49,904 bases of DNA from Limnobacter olei. GTDB taxonomy: Bacteria > Pseudomonadota > Gammaproteobacteria > Burkholderiales > Burkholderiaceae_B. Positions 18,582 through 27,626 of the stretch are shown here, one piece after another. Under the pieces are notes generated by a model. The model saw nothing but the letters and a program-made list of their open reading frames with translations. It was not told the DNA's origin and ran no database searches. The position numbers were made by a program, and so were the translations under genes. The first letter of the stretch is position 1; each line of letters starts with the position of its first letter. The DNA lies in NCBI RefSeq assembly GCF_029087225.1, contig NZ_JARFJD010000024.1, forward strand, positions 1 through 49,904, in the 5' to 3' direction.

Positions 18582-19651
18582 GCAAAGCACAGCGATTGGC
18601 ATTGATTGTTGCTGGTGGTACTGGTGGTCATATTTTCCCGGGATTGAGTGTTGCGTCTGAATTGAAGGCCCGCGGTTGGCAGGTTCAATGGGCGGGTAAC
18701 CCACAGGCCATGGAAGGCCGATTGGTGCCGGCACATGGCGTTGAAATGAATACCTTGGTGTTCTCAGGCTTTCGCGGCAAGGGCATTGTGCAGCAGGTCT
18801 TCATGCCCTTGAAATTGTTGCGTGCATTTTGGACTTCAGTTCAAATTCTTCGCCGCACCAAGCCAGCGGTAGTGTTGGGCATGGGCGGGTATGTGGCATT
18901 CCCGTTGGGCATGATGGCTAGCTTGTTGAATATTCCTTTGGTGGTACATGAGCAAAACTCGGTTGCTGGATTGACCAACAAGGTGTTGGCTAAATTGGCA
19001 GATCGCAACCTGGTTGCTTTTCCGTATGCTCTGCCCAATTCAAACTGGGTGGGCAACCCCGTGCGTGAAATGATTTACAGCCAGCCAGAGCCCCGCGCAC
19101 GTTTTCAAGGCCGAAGTGGTCCCTTGAAATTACTGGTACTGGGTGGAAGTTTGGGTGCACAAGCATTGAATGACGTGGTACCCAAAGCCTTGGCAATATT
19201 GCCCGCAAATTGCAGGCCTGAGGTGGTGCACCAAGCTGGAGAGAAAAACTTGCCCGCCTTGCGCGACAACTATGAGAAGGCTGGCGCAAGCGCCCAGCAG
19301 TTGGCATTTATTGATGATGTTGCAGGTGCCATGGCTGCGGCTGATTTGGTGATTTGCAGGGCCGGGGCAATGACAGTTGCGGAAGTAGCCGCCATTGGTG
19401 TTGCAGCGTTGTTTGTTCCTTTCCCACATGCTGTTGACGACCATCAAACCCACAACGCAGGTTTTCTCGTGAAAGAGAATGCGGCCTGGCTGCGTCAGCA
19501 ACACGAATTGGACGCCACATGGCTGGCCAACTGGTTACAACAAATCAGCCGGGAAACATGCCTCGAACAAGCAGAGCGGGCGAGGGCCTTGGCCAAACCA
19601 CAAGCCACGCAGGAAGTGGCGAATTACATTGAACAGGTTGCGAAGGTATGA
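18578..19651 (+). CDS. murG: Lipid II synthase MurG (UDP-GlcNAc transferase)
   Basis: MurG transfers GlcNAc from UDP-GlcNAc to lipid I on the inner face of the membrane. The first glycine-rich loop is [16 protein letters not shown]. Other marks are [45 protein letters not shown] and the UDP-binding [16 protein letters not shown] followed by [13 protein letters not shown]. The length of 357 residues is standard. ATGA overlaps join it to ftsW before and murC after. Confidence 0.97.
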   Translation: MSKAQRLALIVAGGTGGHIFPGLSVASELKARGWQVQWAGNPQAMEGRLVPAHGVEMNTLVFSGFRGKGIVQQVFMPLKLLRAFWTSVQILRRTKPAVVLGMGGYVAFPLGMMASLLNIPLVVHEQNSVAGLTNKVLAKLADRNLVAFPYALPNSNWVGNPVREMIYSQPEPRARFQGRSGPLKLLVLGGSLGAQALNDVVPKALAILPANCRPEVVHQAGEKNLPALRDNYEKAGASAQQLAFIDDVAGAMAAADLVICRAGAMTVAEVAAIGVAALFVPFPHAVDDHQTHNAGFLVKENAAWLRQQHELDATWLANWLQQISRETCLEQAERARALAKPQATQEVANYIEQVAKV

Positions 19652-21048
19652 AACACAAAGTCAAACATGTGCACTTTGTAGGGATTGGCGGTTCTGGCAT
19701 GAGCGGAATCGCCGAAGTATTGATCAACCTTGGTTACAAGGTGAGTGGTTCCGACTTGTCTGATTCCGCCGTGACTCAGCGACTGGCCAAATTGGGTGCC
19801 TCCGTGTTTACAGGTCACGAACGGTCAAACATTGCGGGTGCAGATGCAGTGGTCACATCCACAGCAGTGGGCGGCAGCAACCCCGAGGTGTTGGCAGCGC
19901 GCGCAGCACGGGTGCCTGTGGTGCCACGCGCTGTCATGCTGGCCGAATTGATGCGTTTGAAGCAGGGCATTGCTGTGGCTGGCACGCACGGCAAAACCAC
20001 GACTACCAGTTTGGTGGCCAGCATTCTGGCTGAAGGCAAACTCGACCCCACTTTCGTAATTGGCGGGCGTTTGAATTCGGCGGGTGCAAACGCCAAGCTG
20101 GGCACTGGCGAATTTATGGTGGTTGAGGCGGATGAATCGGATGCATCGTTTTTGAACCTGATGCCGGTCATTGCAGTGATCACCAATATTGACGCCGACC
20201 ACATGGAAACCTACGGGCATGACTTTGCACGTTTGAAGCAAGCCTTTGTGGAGTTCACACAGCGCCTGCCTTTCTATGGAGTGGCTGCGGTGTGCGTCGA
20301 TGATCCCTGTGTGCGCGAGATCATGCCGTTTGTGTCCAAGACGATCGTGACTTACGGTTTGTCGGAACAGGCACAAATTCGCGCGGTGAATGTGCAGGCT
20401 TGCCAGGGGCAAATGAAGTTCACGGTGTTGCGTGAAGACGAGGCACCACTGGACATTACCTTGAATTTACCTGGCGACCACAACGTGCGCAATTCACTGG
20501 CCGCGATTGCGGTGGCCACGGAAATCGGTGTGTCTGATGAAGCAATTGTTGCCGCCCTTGAAAAATTCAATGGTGTTGGTCGTCGCTTCCAGCATTACGG
20601 CGAAGTGGCCGCCAAAGAGGGGGGGCACTTTCTTGTGGTCGATGATTATGGACATCACCCTGTTGAAATGGCTGCTACACTCGCGGCCGCGCGGGGTGCC
20701 TACCCGGACAAGCGCTTGGTACTTGCCTTTCAGCCCCACCGTTACACGCGCACTCGCGACTGTTTTGAAGACTTCGTCAAGGTTTTGGGCACACCAGACC
20801 TGGTGATTTTGTCAGAAGTATATTCCGCTGGTGAAGCACCGATTGTTGCTGCCGATGGACGCTCGCTAGCCCGCGCTGTGCGTGTAGCCGGGCGCACAGA
20901 ACCTGTATTTGTAGAAGACATGAATGAGATGGAAAGTACGATTTTGAATATCGCTCGTGACGGCGATTTGGTTATCACCATGGGTGCAGGTTCAATTGGT
21001 GCCTTGCCAGGCCGCCTGGTCGCCAGTGCCATGGGAGGTAAGCCATGA
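19648..21048 (+). CDS. murC: UDP-MurNAc:L-alanine ligase
   Basis: MurC attaches the first stem residue, L-alanine, to UDP-MurNAc. The N-terminal Rossmann segment [19 protein letters not shown], the P-loop [43 protein letters not shown] and the C-terminal [19 protein letters not shown] and [12 protein letters not shown] are all present. It has full length (466 residues). It overlaps murG and ddlB by four bases each. Confidence 0.97.
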   Translation: MKHKVKHVHFVGIGGSGMSGIAEVLINLGYKVSGSDLSDSAVTQRLAKLGASVFTGHERSNIAGADAVVTSTAVGGSNPEVLAARAARVPVVPRAVMLAELMRLKQGIAVAGTHGKTTTTSLVASILAEGKLDPTFVIGGRLNSAGANAKLGTGEFMVVEADESDASFLNLMPVIAVITNIDADHMETYGHDFARLKQAFVEFTQRLPFYGVAAVCVDDPCVREIMPFVSKTIVTYGLSEQAQIRAVNVQACQGQMKFTVLREDEAPLDITLNLPGDHNVRNSLAAIAVATEIGVSDEAIVAALEKFNGVGRRFQHYGEVAAKEGGHFLVVDDYGHHPVEMAATLAAARGAYPDKRLVLAFQPHRYTRTRDCFEDFVKVLGTPDLVILSEVYSAGEAPIVAADGRSLARAVRVAGRTEPVFVEDMNEMESTILNIARDGDLVITMGAGSIGALPGRLVASAMGGKP

Positions 21049-22016
21049 GCACACGGATTGACGCAAAAGGCCTGGGCAAAGTGGTGGTGCTGTTCGGCGG
21101 TCGTTCTGCTGAACGGGAAGTATCGTTGAAATCAGGCAGCATGGTGCTGGCCGCGTTGCAGCGCAACGGCGTGGATGCGCATGGATTTGATCCCGCCGAA
21201 CGCAACATGGTTGAGCTGGCCCAAGGCGGTTTCGACCGCGCAGTTATTTCTCTGCATGGCCGCTTCGGCGAAGACGGCACGATTCAAGGTGTGTTGGAGT
21301 GGCTTAACATTCCTTACACCGGTAGCGGTGTGACTGCCTCGGCCCTTGCCATGGACAAAATTCTGACCAAAGCGGCGTGGATCAGCCAAGGCCTGGCTAC
21401 GCCCGATTATGTTCGTCTTGAGCCTGGTTTCAATGTGAATAAAGTGGTGCAACGCTTGGGCCTGCCCCTGATCGTAAAACCCGCCCAGGAAGGTTCAACG
21501 CTCGGCTTAACCAAAGTAAAAACAGCAGATCAACTGCAAGCCGCTTTTGAGCTTGCATACAAATACGACCCAAATGTACTGGCAGAAAAGTTTGTCAGCG
21601 GGCAAGAGTTGACTGTGCCCGTGATGGGCGAAGGCGCAGGTGCGCATGCGTTGCCGGTGATTCGCATTCAGGCCCCGGATGGCAACTATGACTACCACAA
21701 CAAATACATCGGCAATGAAACCAAGTACTTCTGCCCGAGCGGTCTGAGCGCCGATTTTGAAGCGGAAGTGCAGGCGCTTTGCGTGAAGGCTTACCAGGTG
21801 TTGGGTTGTGCGGGCTGGGGGCGTGCCGATGTGTTGGTGGATGAAAGTGGCAAACCCTGGTTGCTGGAAATGAATACCTCGCCAGGCATGACCGACCATT
21901 CGCTGGTGCCCATGAGCGCACGAGCCAGTGGCGTGGAGTACGACGAGTTGGTAATGCAGATTGCCGCCAGTGCGCGGCTGAAAGCATCTGGTTTGAACGT
22001 GGGGGGCGCGCGCTAA
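21045..22016 (+). CDS. ddlB: D-alanine:D-alanine ligase
   Basis: DdlB joins two D-alanines for use by MurF and is an ATP-grasp enzyme. [19 protein letters not shown] is the family opening, [19 protein letters not shown] the substrate-binding part, and [19 protein letters not shown] the ATP-binding part. [26 protein letters not shown] is spread over about residues 265-290 and holds the magnesium ligands, including the NTSPGM tail. The stop TAA is directly followed by the ftsQ ATG. Confidence 0.97.
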   Translation: MSTRIDAKGLGKVVVLFGGRSAEREVSLKSGSMVLAALQRNGVDAHGFDPAERNMVELAQGGFDRAVISLHGRFGEDGTIQGVLEWLNIPYTGSGVTASALAMDKILTKAAWISQGLATPDYVRLEPGFNVNKVVQRLGLPLIVKPAQEGSTLGLTKVKTADQLQAAFELAYKYDPNVLAEKFVSGQELTVPVMGEGAGAHALPVIRIQAPDGNYDYHNKYIGNETKYFCPSGLSADFEAEVQALCVKAYQVLGCAGWGRADVLVDESGKPWLLEMNTSPGMTDHSLVPMSARASGVEYDELVMQIAASARLKASGLNVGGAR

Positions 22017-22796
22017 ATGTTGGGAGCCATCTGGAACGACGACAAACTCATGAGCATTATAGCCGGGCTGTTTACAGCGCTGGCTATGGTGCTGCTGGGC
22101 TATGCGTGTATTCAGTGGTTGATTCAGCGCCCGGTGTTTGAGCTGAAGCGCGTGGAATTAGTGGGCGATGTAGAGCGTGTGAATTTGATTGGTTTCAAAG
22201 CCAATGTGTTGCCAAAAATTGAGGGTACTTTTTTCTCGGCCAATTTGCAGAAAGTACGGGAGCAGGTGGAAGCCCAACCCTGGGTGCGCAAGGCTGTTGT
22301 GCAGCGAACCTGGCCCAGTGGCTTGCGCATCCAGATTCAGGGGCACACACCTTTGGCGCTGTGGGGGGAAACACGATTAGTGAACACGTATGGCGAAGTG
22401 TTCTCTGCCAACCTGGCTGAGGTGGCAGAAGACCAGCAGTTGGCCGTGTTGAATGGGCCAGCAGGCAGCGAACTGCTTGTTTCCAAAATGTATGTGTCGA
22501 GTATTGAAAAACTGAAAACGCTGGGCATGTGGCCCTCGCGCGTGGAGTTGTCAGATCGGTATGCCTGGTCGATTGAAACAGACACTGGCATCACGATTGA
22601 ACTGGGACGCACACAAGAGAATTTCAGCATTGAACAGAAAATGGATCGACTGCTGGCGGTTTATCCAAAAATTACAAGCCAGGTGATGGCAGCAGTAGAA
22701 AGAATAGACTTGCGCTATCCACGGGGTGTTGCAGTAAAGGGCGAGCGTTTGGCGGCGTCAAAGCCTGCCGGGGCTTCAAGCGTGAAATTGAACTGA
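22017..22796 (+). CDS. ftsQ: Cell division protein FtsQ
   Basis: FtsQ is a bitopic membrane protein linking early and late divisome proteins and binding FtsB and FtsL. One membrane segment (IIAGLFTALAMVLLGYACIQ, about residues 14-33) is followed by a POTRA domain (RPVFELKRVELVGD, then VREQVEAQPWVRKAVVQRTW) and the beta domain with LVNTYGEVFSANL and LSDRYAWSIETDTG. The length of 259 residues is typical. The ATG directly follows the ddlB stop. Confidence 0.95.
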   Translation: MLGAIWNDDKLMSIIAGLFTALAMVLLGYACIQWLIQRPVFELKRVELVGDVERVNLIGFKANVLPKIEGTFFSANLQKVREQVEAQPWVRKAVVQRTWPSGLRIQIQGHTPLALWGETRLVNTYGEVFSANLAEVAEDQQLAVLNGPAGSELLVSKMYVSSIEKLKTLGMWPSRVELSDRYAWSIETDTGITIELGRTQENFSIEQKMDRLLAVYPKITSQVMAAVERIDLRYPRGVAVKGERLAASKPAGASSVKLN

Positions 22797-22821
22797 ATAT
22801 GAAAAATTGAAACTGGGCACC

Positions 22822-24054
22822 ATGAACAAAGAGCCGAAAGATTTGATAGTTGGGCTGGACATTGGCACTGCGAAAGTTGTGGCCATGGTTGCGGAGCTGC
22901 TGCCTGACGGCCGCTTCGAAGTCATAGGCGTGGCGCAACACGAATCGCGGGGGTTGAAAAAAGGTGTGGTGGTCAATATTGAAGCCACAGTGCATTCCAT
23001 TCAGCAGGCCTTGGAAGAGGCGGAGTTGATGGCTGACTGCAAAATTAAAACTGTACTCACAGGCATTGCCGGCAGTCACATTCGCAGCTTCAACTCCTCG
23101 GGTATGGTCGCCATTAAAGAGCGTGAAGTGACACAGGCCGATGTGGCCCGTGTGATTGAAACCGCCAAGGCCGTGAACATTCCAACCGACCAGCAAATTC
23201 TGCATGTGTTGCCGCAAGAATTTATTGTGGATGGTCAGGAAGATGTGCGTGAACCATTGGGCATGAGCGGTGTGCGTTTGGAAACACGCGTGCACATCGT
23301 GACCGGGGCTGTTTCTGCTGCACAGAACATCGTGAAGTGTGTACGCCGGTGTGGTCTTGAAGTGCAGGACCTGATGCTGCAACCACTGGCTTCCAGCATG
23401 GCTGTATTGACTGACGATGAAAAAGAATTGGGTGTGGTGCTGATCGACATTGGTGGCGGTACCACTGATATTGCCGTGTTCACTGGCGGCGCAATTCGCC
23501 ACACTGCGGTCATTCCAATTGCGGGCGATCAAATCACCAACGACATTGCGATGGCTTTGCGCACACCAACGCCCGATGCAGAAGAAATCAAGATTCGCCA
23601 CGGCGTGGCCAAACAAGTACTGGCCGATCCACACGCAAAAATCGATGTGCCTGGCATTGGTGAGCGCGACCCTAGAACTTTGTCCAAACAAGCCTTGGCC
23701 GCTGTCATCGAACCGCGTCTTGAAGAGTTGTTTTTGATGGTGCAGCAAGTATTGCGTGAATCAGGCTACGAAGAGTTGTTGTCCTCAGGTGTTGTGCTGA
23801 CCGGTGGTACCAGCTTGATGCCTGGTATTGCAGAACTCGGAGAAGACATTTTCATGAAACCTGTGCGTATCGGTGTGCCCGATTACGCGGGTGGTTTGGC
23901 TGATATGGTTCGCACGCCGCGTTTTGCAACAGCCATGGGTTTGCTGCACGAAGCACGCGCCCAACATTTGCGTGGCCGCCGCGTGGCCTCACAAGGTGGC
24001 GGCTTGAAGCAAACCGTACAGAAAATGAAAGAGTGGTTTTTGGGTAATTTTTAA
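22822..24054 (+). CDS. ftsA: Cell division protein FtsA
   Basis: FtsA is an actin-fold ATPase that tethers FtsZ to the membrane. Phosphate loops are seen in IVGLDIGTAKVVAMVAELL and LIDIGGGTTDIAVFTGG, and VVLTGGTSLMPGI forms the adenosine motif. The 1C domain region lies around residues 85-165. The C-terminus MKEWFLGNF is the amphipathic membrane-targeting helix. I chose ATG 22822, since the usual protein begins a few residues before the DLIVGLDIGT block. A TTG at 22807 is open in frame. A 63-base, T-rich gap separates it from ftsZ. Confidence 0.97.
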   Translation: MNKEPKDLIVGLDIGTAKVVAMVAELLPDGRFEVIGVAQHESRGLKKGVVVNIEATVHSIQQALEEAELMADCKIKTVLTGIAGSHIRSFNSSGMVAIKEREVTQADVARVIETAKAVNIPTDQQILHVLPQEFIVDGQEDVREPLGMSGVRLETRVHIVTGAVSAAQNIVKCVRRCGLEVQDLMLQPLASSMAVLTDDEKELGVVLIDIGGGTTDIAVFTGGAIRHTAVIPIAGDQITNDIAMALRTPTPDAEEIKIRHGVAKQVLADPHAKIDVPGIGERDPRTLSKQALAAVIEPRLEELFLMVQQVLRESGYEELLSSGVVLTGGTSLMPGIAELGEDIFMKPVRIGVPDYAGGLADMVRTPRFATAMGLLHEARAQHLRGRRVASQGGGLKQTVQKMKEWFLGNF

Positions 24055-24117
24055 TTGTGGTTTTTTTAATTAGTTTTTTCGGCGATGTTAATTTTTGCTA
24101 GATAGGAGGCAAACACC

Positions 24118-25287
24118 ATGTCATTTGAAATTCTCGAGACAGAAACCCAAGGGACTGTCATTAAAGTTGTAGGTGTGGGCGGAGCAGGCGGTAACGCGGT
24201 GGCCCACATGATTGCGCAAGGCGTTCAAAACGTCGAATTCATTTGCGCCAACACTGACGCGCAAGCTTTGGCAAAAACCAAAGCCAATGTGCTCATCCAG
24301 TTGGGTAAAACTGGTTTGGGTGCAGGCGCAAAACCCGAGGCCGGTCGCCAGGCTGCAGAAGAAGACCGTGACCGCATTCGCGATGCCTTGCGTGGTGCGC
24401 ACATGGTATTCATTACCGCAGGTATGGGCGGTGGTACAGGTACAGGCGCTGCGCCAGTGGTGGCTGAAGTTGCCCAAGAACTGGGAATTTTGACCGTGGC
24501 GGTGGTAACCAAGCCTTTTGAATTTGAAGGCACCAAGCGCTGCAAAGCTGCAGAAGAAGGTCTTGAGAAACTCTCCAGTAAGGTCAACTCACTGATCATC
24601 GTGTTGAACGAAAAGCTGCTGGAAGTTGTGGGTGACGATGCAACCCAGGAAGACTGCTTCATTGCAGCGGACGACGTGTTGCATAACGCATGTGCAGGCA
24701 TTGCAGAAATCATCAATGTAGAAGGCAACGTGAACGTCGACTTCGAAGACGTGAAAACAATCATGTCTGAAGTCGGTAAAGCCATGATGGGTACTGCAAC
24801 TGCCAATGGTCCTGACCGTGCCCGCGAAGCAGCAGAGCAAGCCATCGCCTCTCCATTGCTGGAAGGTGTGGATTTGTCAGGTGCCCGTGGCGTGCTGGTG
24901 AACATCACTTCAAGCAAGAGTCTGAAGTTGAAAGAAACCAAGGAAGTGATGAATATCATCCGCGCTTATGCGGCTGAAGATGCCACCGTAATTTTTGGTA
25001 CCGCTTACGATGAAACCATGGGTGACGACTTGCGCGTGACTGTGGTTGCGACTGGTTTAGGCCGCAAAGCCGCCAAGCCCACTTTGGTTCAGGCTGAACA
25101 GTACCAGCCCATGGCTCGCACCGGTACATTCGATGCAGTAAGTGGTCAGCAAGGTGAAACGGATTATGCCATTCCGGCCGTGTTCCGCAACCCACGCGAC
25201 AACGCTGCTTCACGGGTACAGGCCTTGCAGGACAGTGGTATGGACCGGTTTGACATCCCCGCATTTTTGCGTCGTCAGGCAGACTGA
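24118..25287 (+). CDS. ftsZ: Cell division GTPase FtsZ
   Basis: FtsZ is the tubulin homologue that polymerises into the division ring. It shows VVGVGGAGGNAVAHM, the tubulin signature GMGGGTGTGAAPVVAEVA, the T7 loop NVNVDFEDVKTIMSEVG with catalytic aspartates, and a C-terminal linker ending in the conserved partner-binding peptide RFDIPAFLRRQAD. The linker (about residues 318-375) is short. The ribosome binding site GATAGGAGG is the strongest in this cluster, as expected for the most abundant product. It ends the cluster, and a structured spacer follows. Confidence 0.98.
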   Translation: MSFEILETETQGTVIKVVGVGGAGGNAVAHMIAQGVQNVEFICANTDAQALAKTKANVLIQLGKTGLGAGAKPEAGRQAAEEDRDRIRDALRGAHMVFITAGMGGGTGTGAAPVVAEVAQELGILTVAVVTKPFEFEGTKRCKAAEEGLEKLSSKVNSLIIVLNEKLLEVVGDDATQEDCFIAADDVLHNACAGIAEIINVEGNVNVDFEDVKTIMSEVGKAMMGTATANGPDRAREAAEQAIASPLLEGVDLSGARGVLVNITSSKSLKLKETKEVMNIIRAYAAEDATVIFGTAYDETMGDDLRVTVVATGLGRKAAKPTLVQAEQYQPMARTGTFDAVSGQQGETDYAIPAVFRNPRDNAASRVQALQDSGMDRFDIPAFLRRQAD

Positions 25288-25304
25288 AGGTAGTGAGTTA
25301 GTCA

Positions 25305-25436
25305 ACACAAGCGATCTGCTTTTCGAGAACATTTTCGAAAAGTGAGTGTCCTATCATCACCCTTGGTAGTTCGCGGGTGAAGTTTGCAGTTTTGCCGAAG
25401 ACTGCAAATCCGCGATCTACCCAGGGTCGCTTGTGT
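25305..25436 (+). ncRNA. Candidate structured RNA or 5' leader before the peroxiredoxin gene
   Basis: The spacer folds into a long imperfect rod. Bases 25305-25314 pair with 25427-25436 (ten pairs). Bases 25359-25369 pair with 25417-25427 (ten of eleven, sharing base 25427 with the outer stem). Bases 25371-25377 pair with 25409-25415 (seven, one G-U). The apex 25383-25393 pairs with 25398-25408 (eleven, one G-U) around a GCCG loop. A side hairpin lies at 25319-25342 (eight pairs). A competing hairpin TCACCC/GGGTGA (25357-25362 with 25375-25380) excludes the middle stems. The G-U pairs favour the plus strand. It ends about 35 bases before the peroxiredoxin ATG. I do not recognise the family. 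It could be a riboswitch-like leader, a small RNA or a small inverted-repeat element. Confidence 0.5.
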
Positions 25437-25470
25437 GGTGTATTTTTGAGGTTTTAGGAGAAGTATAAAA

Positions 25471-25974
25471 ATGACAATCAAGATCGGTGACAAGTTGCCA
25501 AACGCGACTGTGTTTGAGTTTTTTCATGAAGAAACTGAGGGATGCTCCCTAGGCCCCAACAAATTTGAAGTGGAAAAAGAGCTGGCCGGTAAAACGGTTG
25601 CCATCCTGGCTTTGCCAGGGGCTTACACACCAACCTGCTCCGCAAAACACGTTCCAGGATTCATTGCACACTTCGATGCGTTTAAGGCCAAGGGTGTCGA
25701 TGAAATTTGGTGTATTTCCGTGAATGATGCATTCGTGATGGGCATGTGGGGCAAGTCCTTGGGCGCAGAGGGCAAGGTGCGTATGCTGGCGGACGGTTCT
25801 GCCGAGTTCACCAAGAAAATTGGTATGGAACTGGACTTGACCGCGCGTGGCATGGGTGTGCGTTCTAATCGCTATTCGATGCTGGTCAAAGACGGTGTGG
25901 TAACTCAGTTCAATGTGGAAGCACCCGGTGTTTTCGAGAACAGCACCGCCGAAAAGCTGTTGTCCCAAATTTAA
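25471..25974 (+). CDS. Peroxiredoxin (Prx5-type, redoxin family)
   Basis: This is a thiol peroxidase of the Prx5/AhpE-like redoxin family, reducing hydrogen peroxide or alkyl peroxides. The peroxidatic cysteine is C56 in GAYTPTCSAKHVPGF, with the usual Pro-x-x-x-Thr-x-x-Cys spacing. VDEIWCISVNDAFVMGMW and the late arginine in GVRSNRYSML complete the active site. A second cysteine, C25, and C81 could serve as resolving residues, or glutaredoxin may do so. The length of 167 residues is standard, and there is no signal peptide. AGGAG stands nine bases before the ATG. The leader upstream is unusually structured. Confidence 0.93.
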   Translation: MTIKIGDKLPNATVFEFFHEETEGCSLGPNKFEVEKELAGKTVAILALPGAYTPTCSAKHVPGFIAHFDAFKAKGVDEIWCISVNDAFVMGMWGKSLGAEGKVRMLADGSAEFTKKIGMELDLTARGMGVRSNRYSMLVKDGVVTQFNVEAPGVFENSTAEKLLSQI

Positions 25975-25986
25975 GAAATAACCGAG

Positions 25987-26032
25987 AAAACAGGGTAATT
26001 CGTGCAATTTTGCGACACTTTTACCCTGTTTT
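25987..26032 (+). terminator. Hairpin after the peroxiredoxin gene
   Basis: AAAACAGGGTAA (25987-25998) pairs perfectly over 12 bases with TTACCCTGTTTT (26021-26032), with a 22-base loop. A-run and T-run flanks make it usable in both directions as an intrinsic terminator, though the loop is long and no further T-run follows. It lies between the peroxiredoxin stop and the lpxC promoter. Confidence 0.55.
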
Positions 26033-26066
26033 AACCCTAATTGGAGTTTGACCTCCATAAAAAATC

Positions 26067-26095
26067 TTGGGTTGAACTGACCGGATGGTTACACT
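26067..26095 (+). promoter_or_regulatory. Promoter of lpxC
   Basis: TTGGGT (26067-26072) and TACACT (26090-26095) are 17 bases apart. Transcription would start near 26102, about 20 bases before the lpxC GTG, leaving room for AAGGAAAG at 26109-26116. The same TACACT box occurs at the rnpB promoter of this window. Confidence 0.5.
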
Positions 26096-26120
26096 TCGGT
26101 GACAATTCAAGGAAAGTTGT

Positions 26121-27041
26121 GTGAAACAAAGAACCTTAAAACAAGTGTTGAGTGCCACGGGCATCGGCTTGCATTCCGGCAAGCGGGTGACTATGACGCT
26201 GCGACCTGCACCACCTGACACGGGCATTGTGTTCAGGCGCGTTGACCTGCCAGAGCCGGTCGATTTTCCCGTGAATGCTCTGGCCATTGGCGACACGCGC
26301 ATGGCGTCCACGCTCGAGAAAGATGGTGCGAAGGTTTCCACGATCGAACACCTGATGTCTGCATTGTGCGGGTTGGGCGTCGATAACGCTTACATTGATT
26401 TGACCGCAGTAGAAGTTCCCATCATGGATGGAAGCGCCATCTCATTCGTGTTTCTCATTCAGCAGGCGGGCTTGGTTGAACAATCTGCTTTGAAGAAATT
26501 CATTCGGGTCAAAAAGCCGATTGAGGTTCGGGAAGGTGAGGGCGCCAGCCTGAAATACGCCAGTTTGAAGCCATACGATGGCTTTCGCTTGAAGTTTGAG
26601 ATTGATTTCGGTCACCCGGCGATTGACAAGACCGGGCAAATGGTCGAGATCGACTTCTCCAGCACATCATTTACCCGAGACATCGCCCGTGCGCGCACCT
26701 TTGGTTTCACTCAAGACGTAGAAACCTTGCGCAATTTAGGCTTGGCGCTGGGTGGCAATCTCGACAACGCGATTGTGATGGATGAGTATCGAATTCTGAA
26801 CTCAGACGGATTGCGCTACGATGACGAGTTTGTGAAACACAAGGTATTGGACGCGATTGGCGATTTGTACGTCATTGGCCACCCGATTATTGGTGAATAC
26901 CAAGCCTATCGTTCCGGTCACGGTTTGAACAATCAGCTGATTCGGGCCTTGATTCAAGATGCTTCAGCTTTCGAGGTGGTGACTTTCGAAAGTGTCAGGG
27001 AAACACCTACTGTATTTAGAGCAGATTGGGCAGTTGCCTAA
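26121..27041 (+). CDS. lpxC: UDP-3-O-acyl-N-acetylglucosamine deacetylase
   Basis: LpxC is the zinc deacetylase of the first committed step of lipid A synthesis, so the organism makes lipopolysaccharide. The zinc ligands are H77 in [17 protein letters not shown], and H240 and D244 in [15 protein letters not shown]. The catalytic histidine lies in [12 protein letters not shown], and the [10 protein letters not shown] block is also conserved. The length of 306 residues is normal. The start is GTG at 26121 with AAGGAAAG upstream, giving the usual KQRTLK opening. As in many proteobacteria it lies just downstream of ftsZ. Confidence 0.97.
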   Translation: MKQRTLKQVLSATGIGLHSGKRVTMTLRPAPPDTGIVFRRVDLPEPVDFPVNALAIGDTRMASTLEKDGAKVSTIEHLMSALCGLGVDNAYIDLTAVEVPIMDGSAISFVFLIQQAGLVEQSALKKFIRVKKPIEVREGEGASLKYASLKPYDGFRLKFEIDFGHPAIDKTGQMVEIDFSSTSFTRDIARARTFGFTQDVETLRNLGLALGGNLDNAIVMDEYRILNSDGLRYDDEFVKHKVLDAIGDLYVIGHPIIGEYQAYRSGHGLNNQLIRALIQDASAFEVVTFESVRETPTVFRADWAVA

Positions 27042-27106
27042 GGGGACAATTGTAAAATAATATTAAACACAACAAAATCCTGTGGTTTTCGGATACATTC
27101 TAGAAA

Positions 27107-27556
27107 CTACTTGAATTTGTGGTGTTTGTTCAGGGCTTGGGTAGCCTCCTTCAATGGTGAATCCCCTAGCCGGTTTTCAAGGTCTAGCCACGCTTTTCGG
27201 GCGGCATCCGAGAAAACAGCCCTTTTTGGGCGACGCTCCAACTGTTTGGATGTTAACGGGTTGGTTTGTATTTGTAGCTGAATTTCGTTTATATTCATGC
27301 CCGAACCCTGCAGATGTTGAATCAGGCTGGGTAAAGATTGCCTCAGGCGCGTCAGCGCCGCCGGGGTCGACACGAAAATTTTTAGTTTGTCTTTTTTGAT
27401 TGGTCCAACACTAAAGGTCACGCCTCGAAGCGATGGCCAAGTGTGAATAATCTTCTCAAGCCGACGTGATTGCGCCGCTTGAGTGATTAATGAGCTGGTT
27501 TGTGGTTCCTGCATCAGGCTTGCCAAGGGAGATAATGCGGAATGCTTTGGTTTCAC
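27107..27556 (-). CDS. dciA: DciA-type DUF721 protein (probable replicative helicase loader)
   Basis: The protein is 149 residues and shows the DUF721 layout: an N-terminal region with a small domain (SLITQAAQSRRLEKIIHTWP, then LKIFVSTPAALTRLRQSLPSLIQHL), followed by a polar tail. DUF721 proteins include DciA, the ancestral loader of the replicative helicase in bacteria without DnaC or DnaI. Similarity by eye is moderate. The position between lpxC and secA on the opposite strand is the usual one for this gene in Burkholderiales as I recall, which supports the call. The start is GTG at 27556. It diverges from the M23 peptidase gene. Confidence 0.7.
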   Translation of the reverse strand: MKPKHSALSPLASLMQEPQTSSLITQAAQSRRLEKIIHTWPSLRGVTFSVGPIKKDKLKIFVSTPAALTRLRQSLPSLIQHLQGSGMNINEIQLQIQTNPLTSKQLERRPKRAVFSDAARKAWLDLENRLGDSPLKEATQALNKHHKFK

Positions 27557-27573
27557 CGGGTGTTCTCACTAAA

Positions 27574-27590
27574 ACCCGTTAAAAACGGGT
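27574..27590. repeat. Inverted repeat in the dciA/M23 divergent spacer
   Basis: ACCCGTT (27574-27580) and AACGGGT (27584-27590) form a perfect seven-base inverted repeat around AAA. It lies between the two divergent genes and could be a small operator or hairpin. I know of no regulator for it. Confidence 0.35.
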
Positions 27591-27626
27591 GAATTCGGTT
27601 CGCTACGCGGATTGAGGAGGTTATAC

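Noticed and set aside
22672-23748. 358-codon open frame on the minus strand
   Set aside because: It is antisense to ftsA, His- and Phe-rich, with no family features. ftsA is certain.
24055-24117. Terminator between ftsA and ftsZ
   Set aside because: The T-runs have no stable stem before them, and a strong ribosome binding site follows, so read-through is expected.
25305-25436. 6S RNA as identity of the rod-like RNA
   Set aside because: The overall shape is similar, but the fold is shorter and the sequence blocks I recall from 6S RNA are absent.
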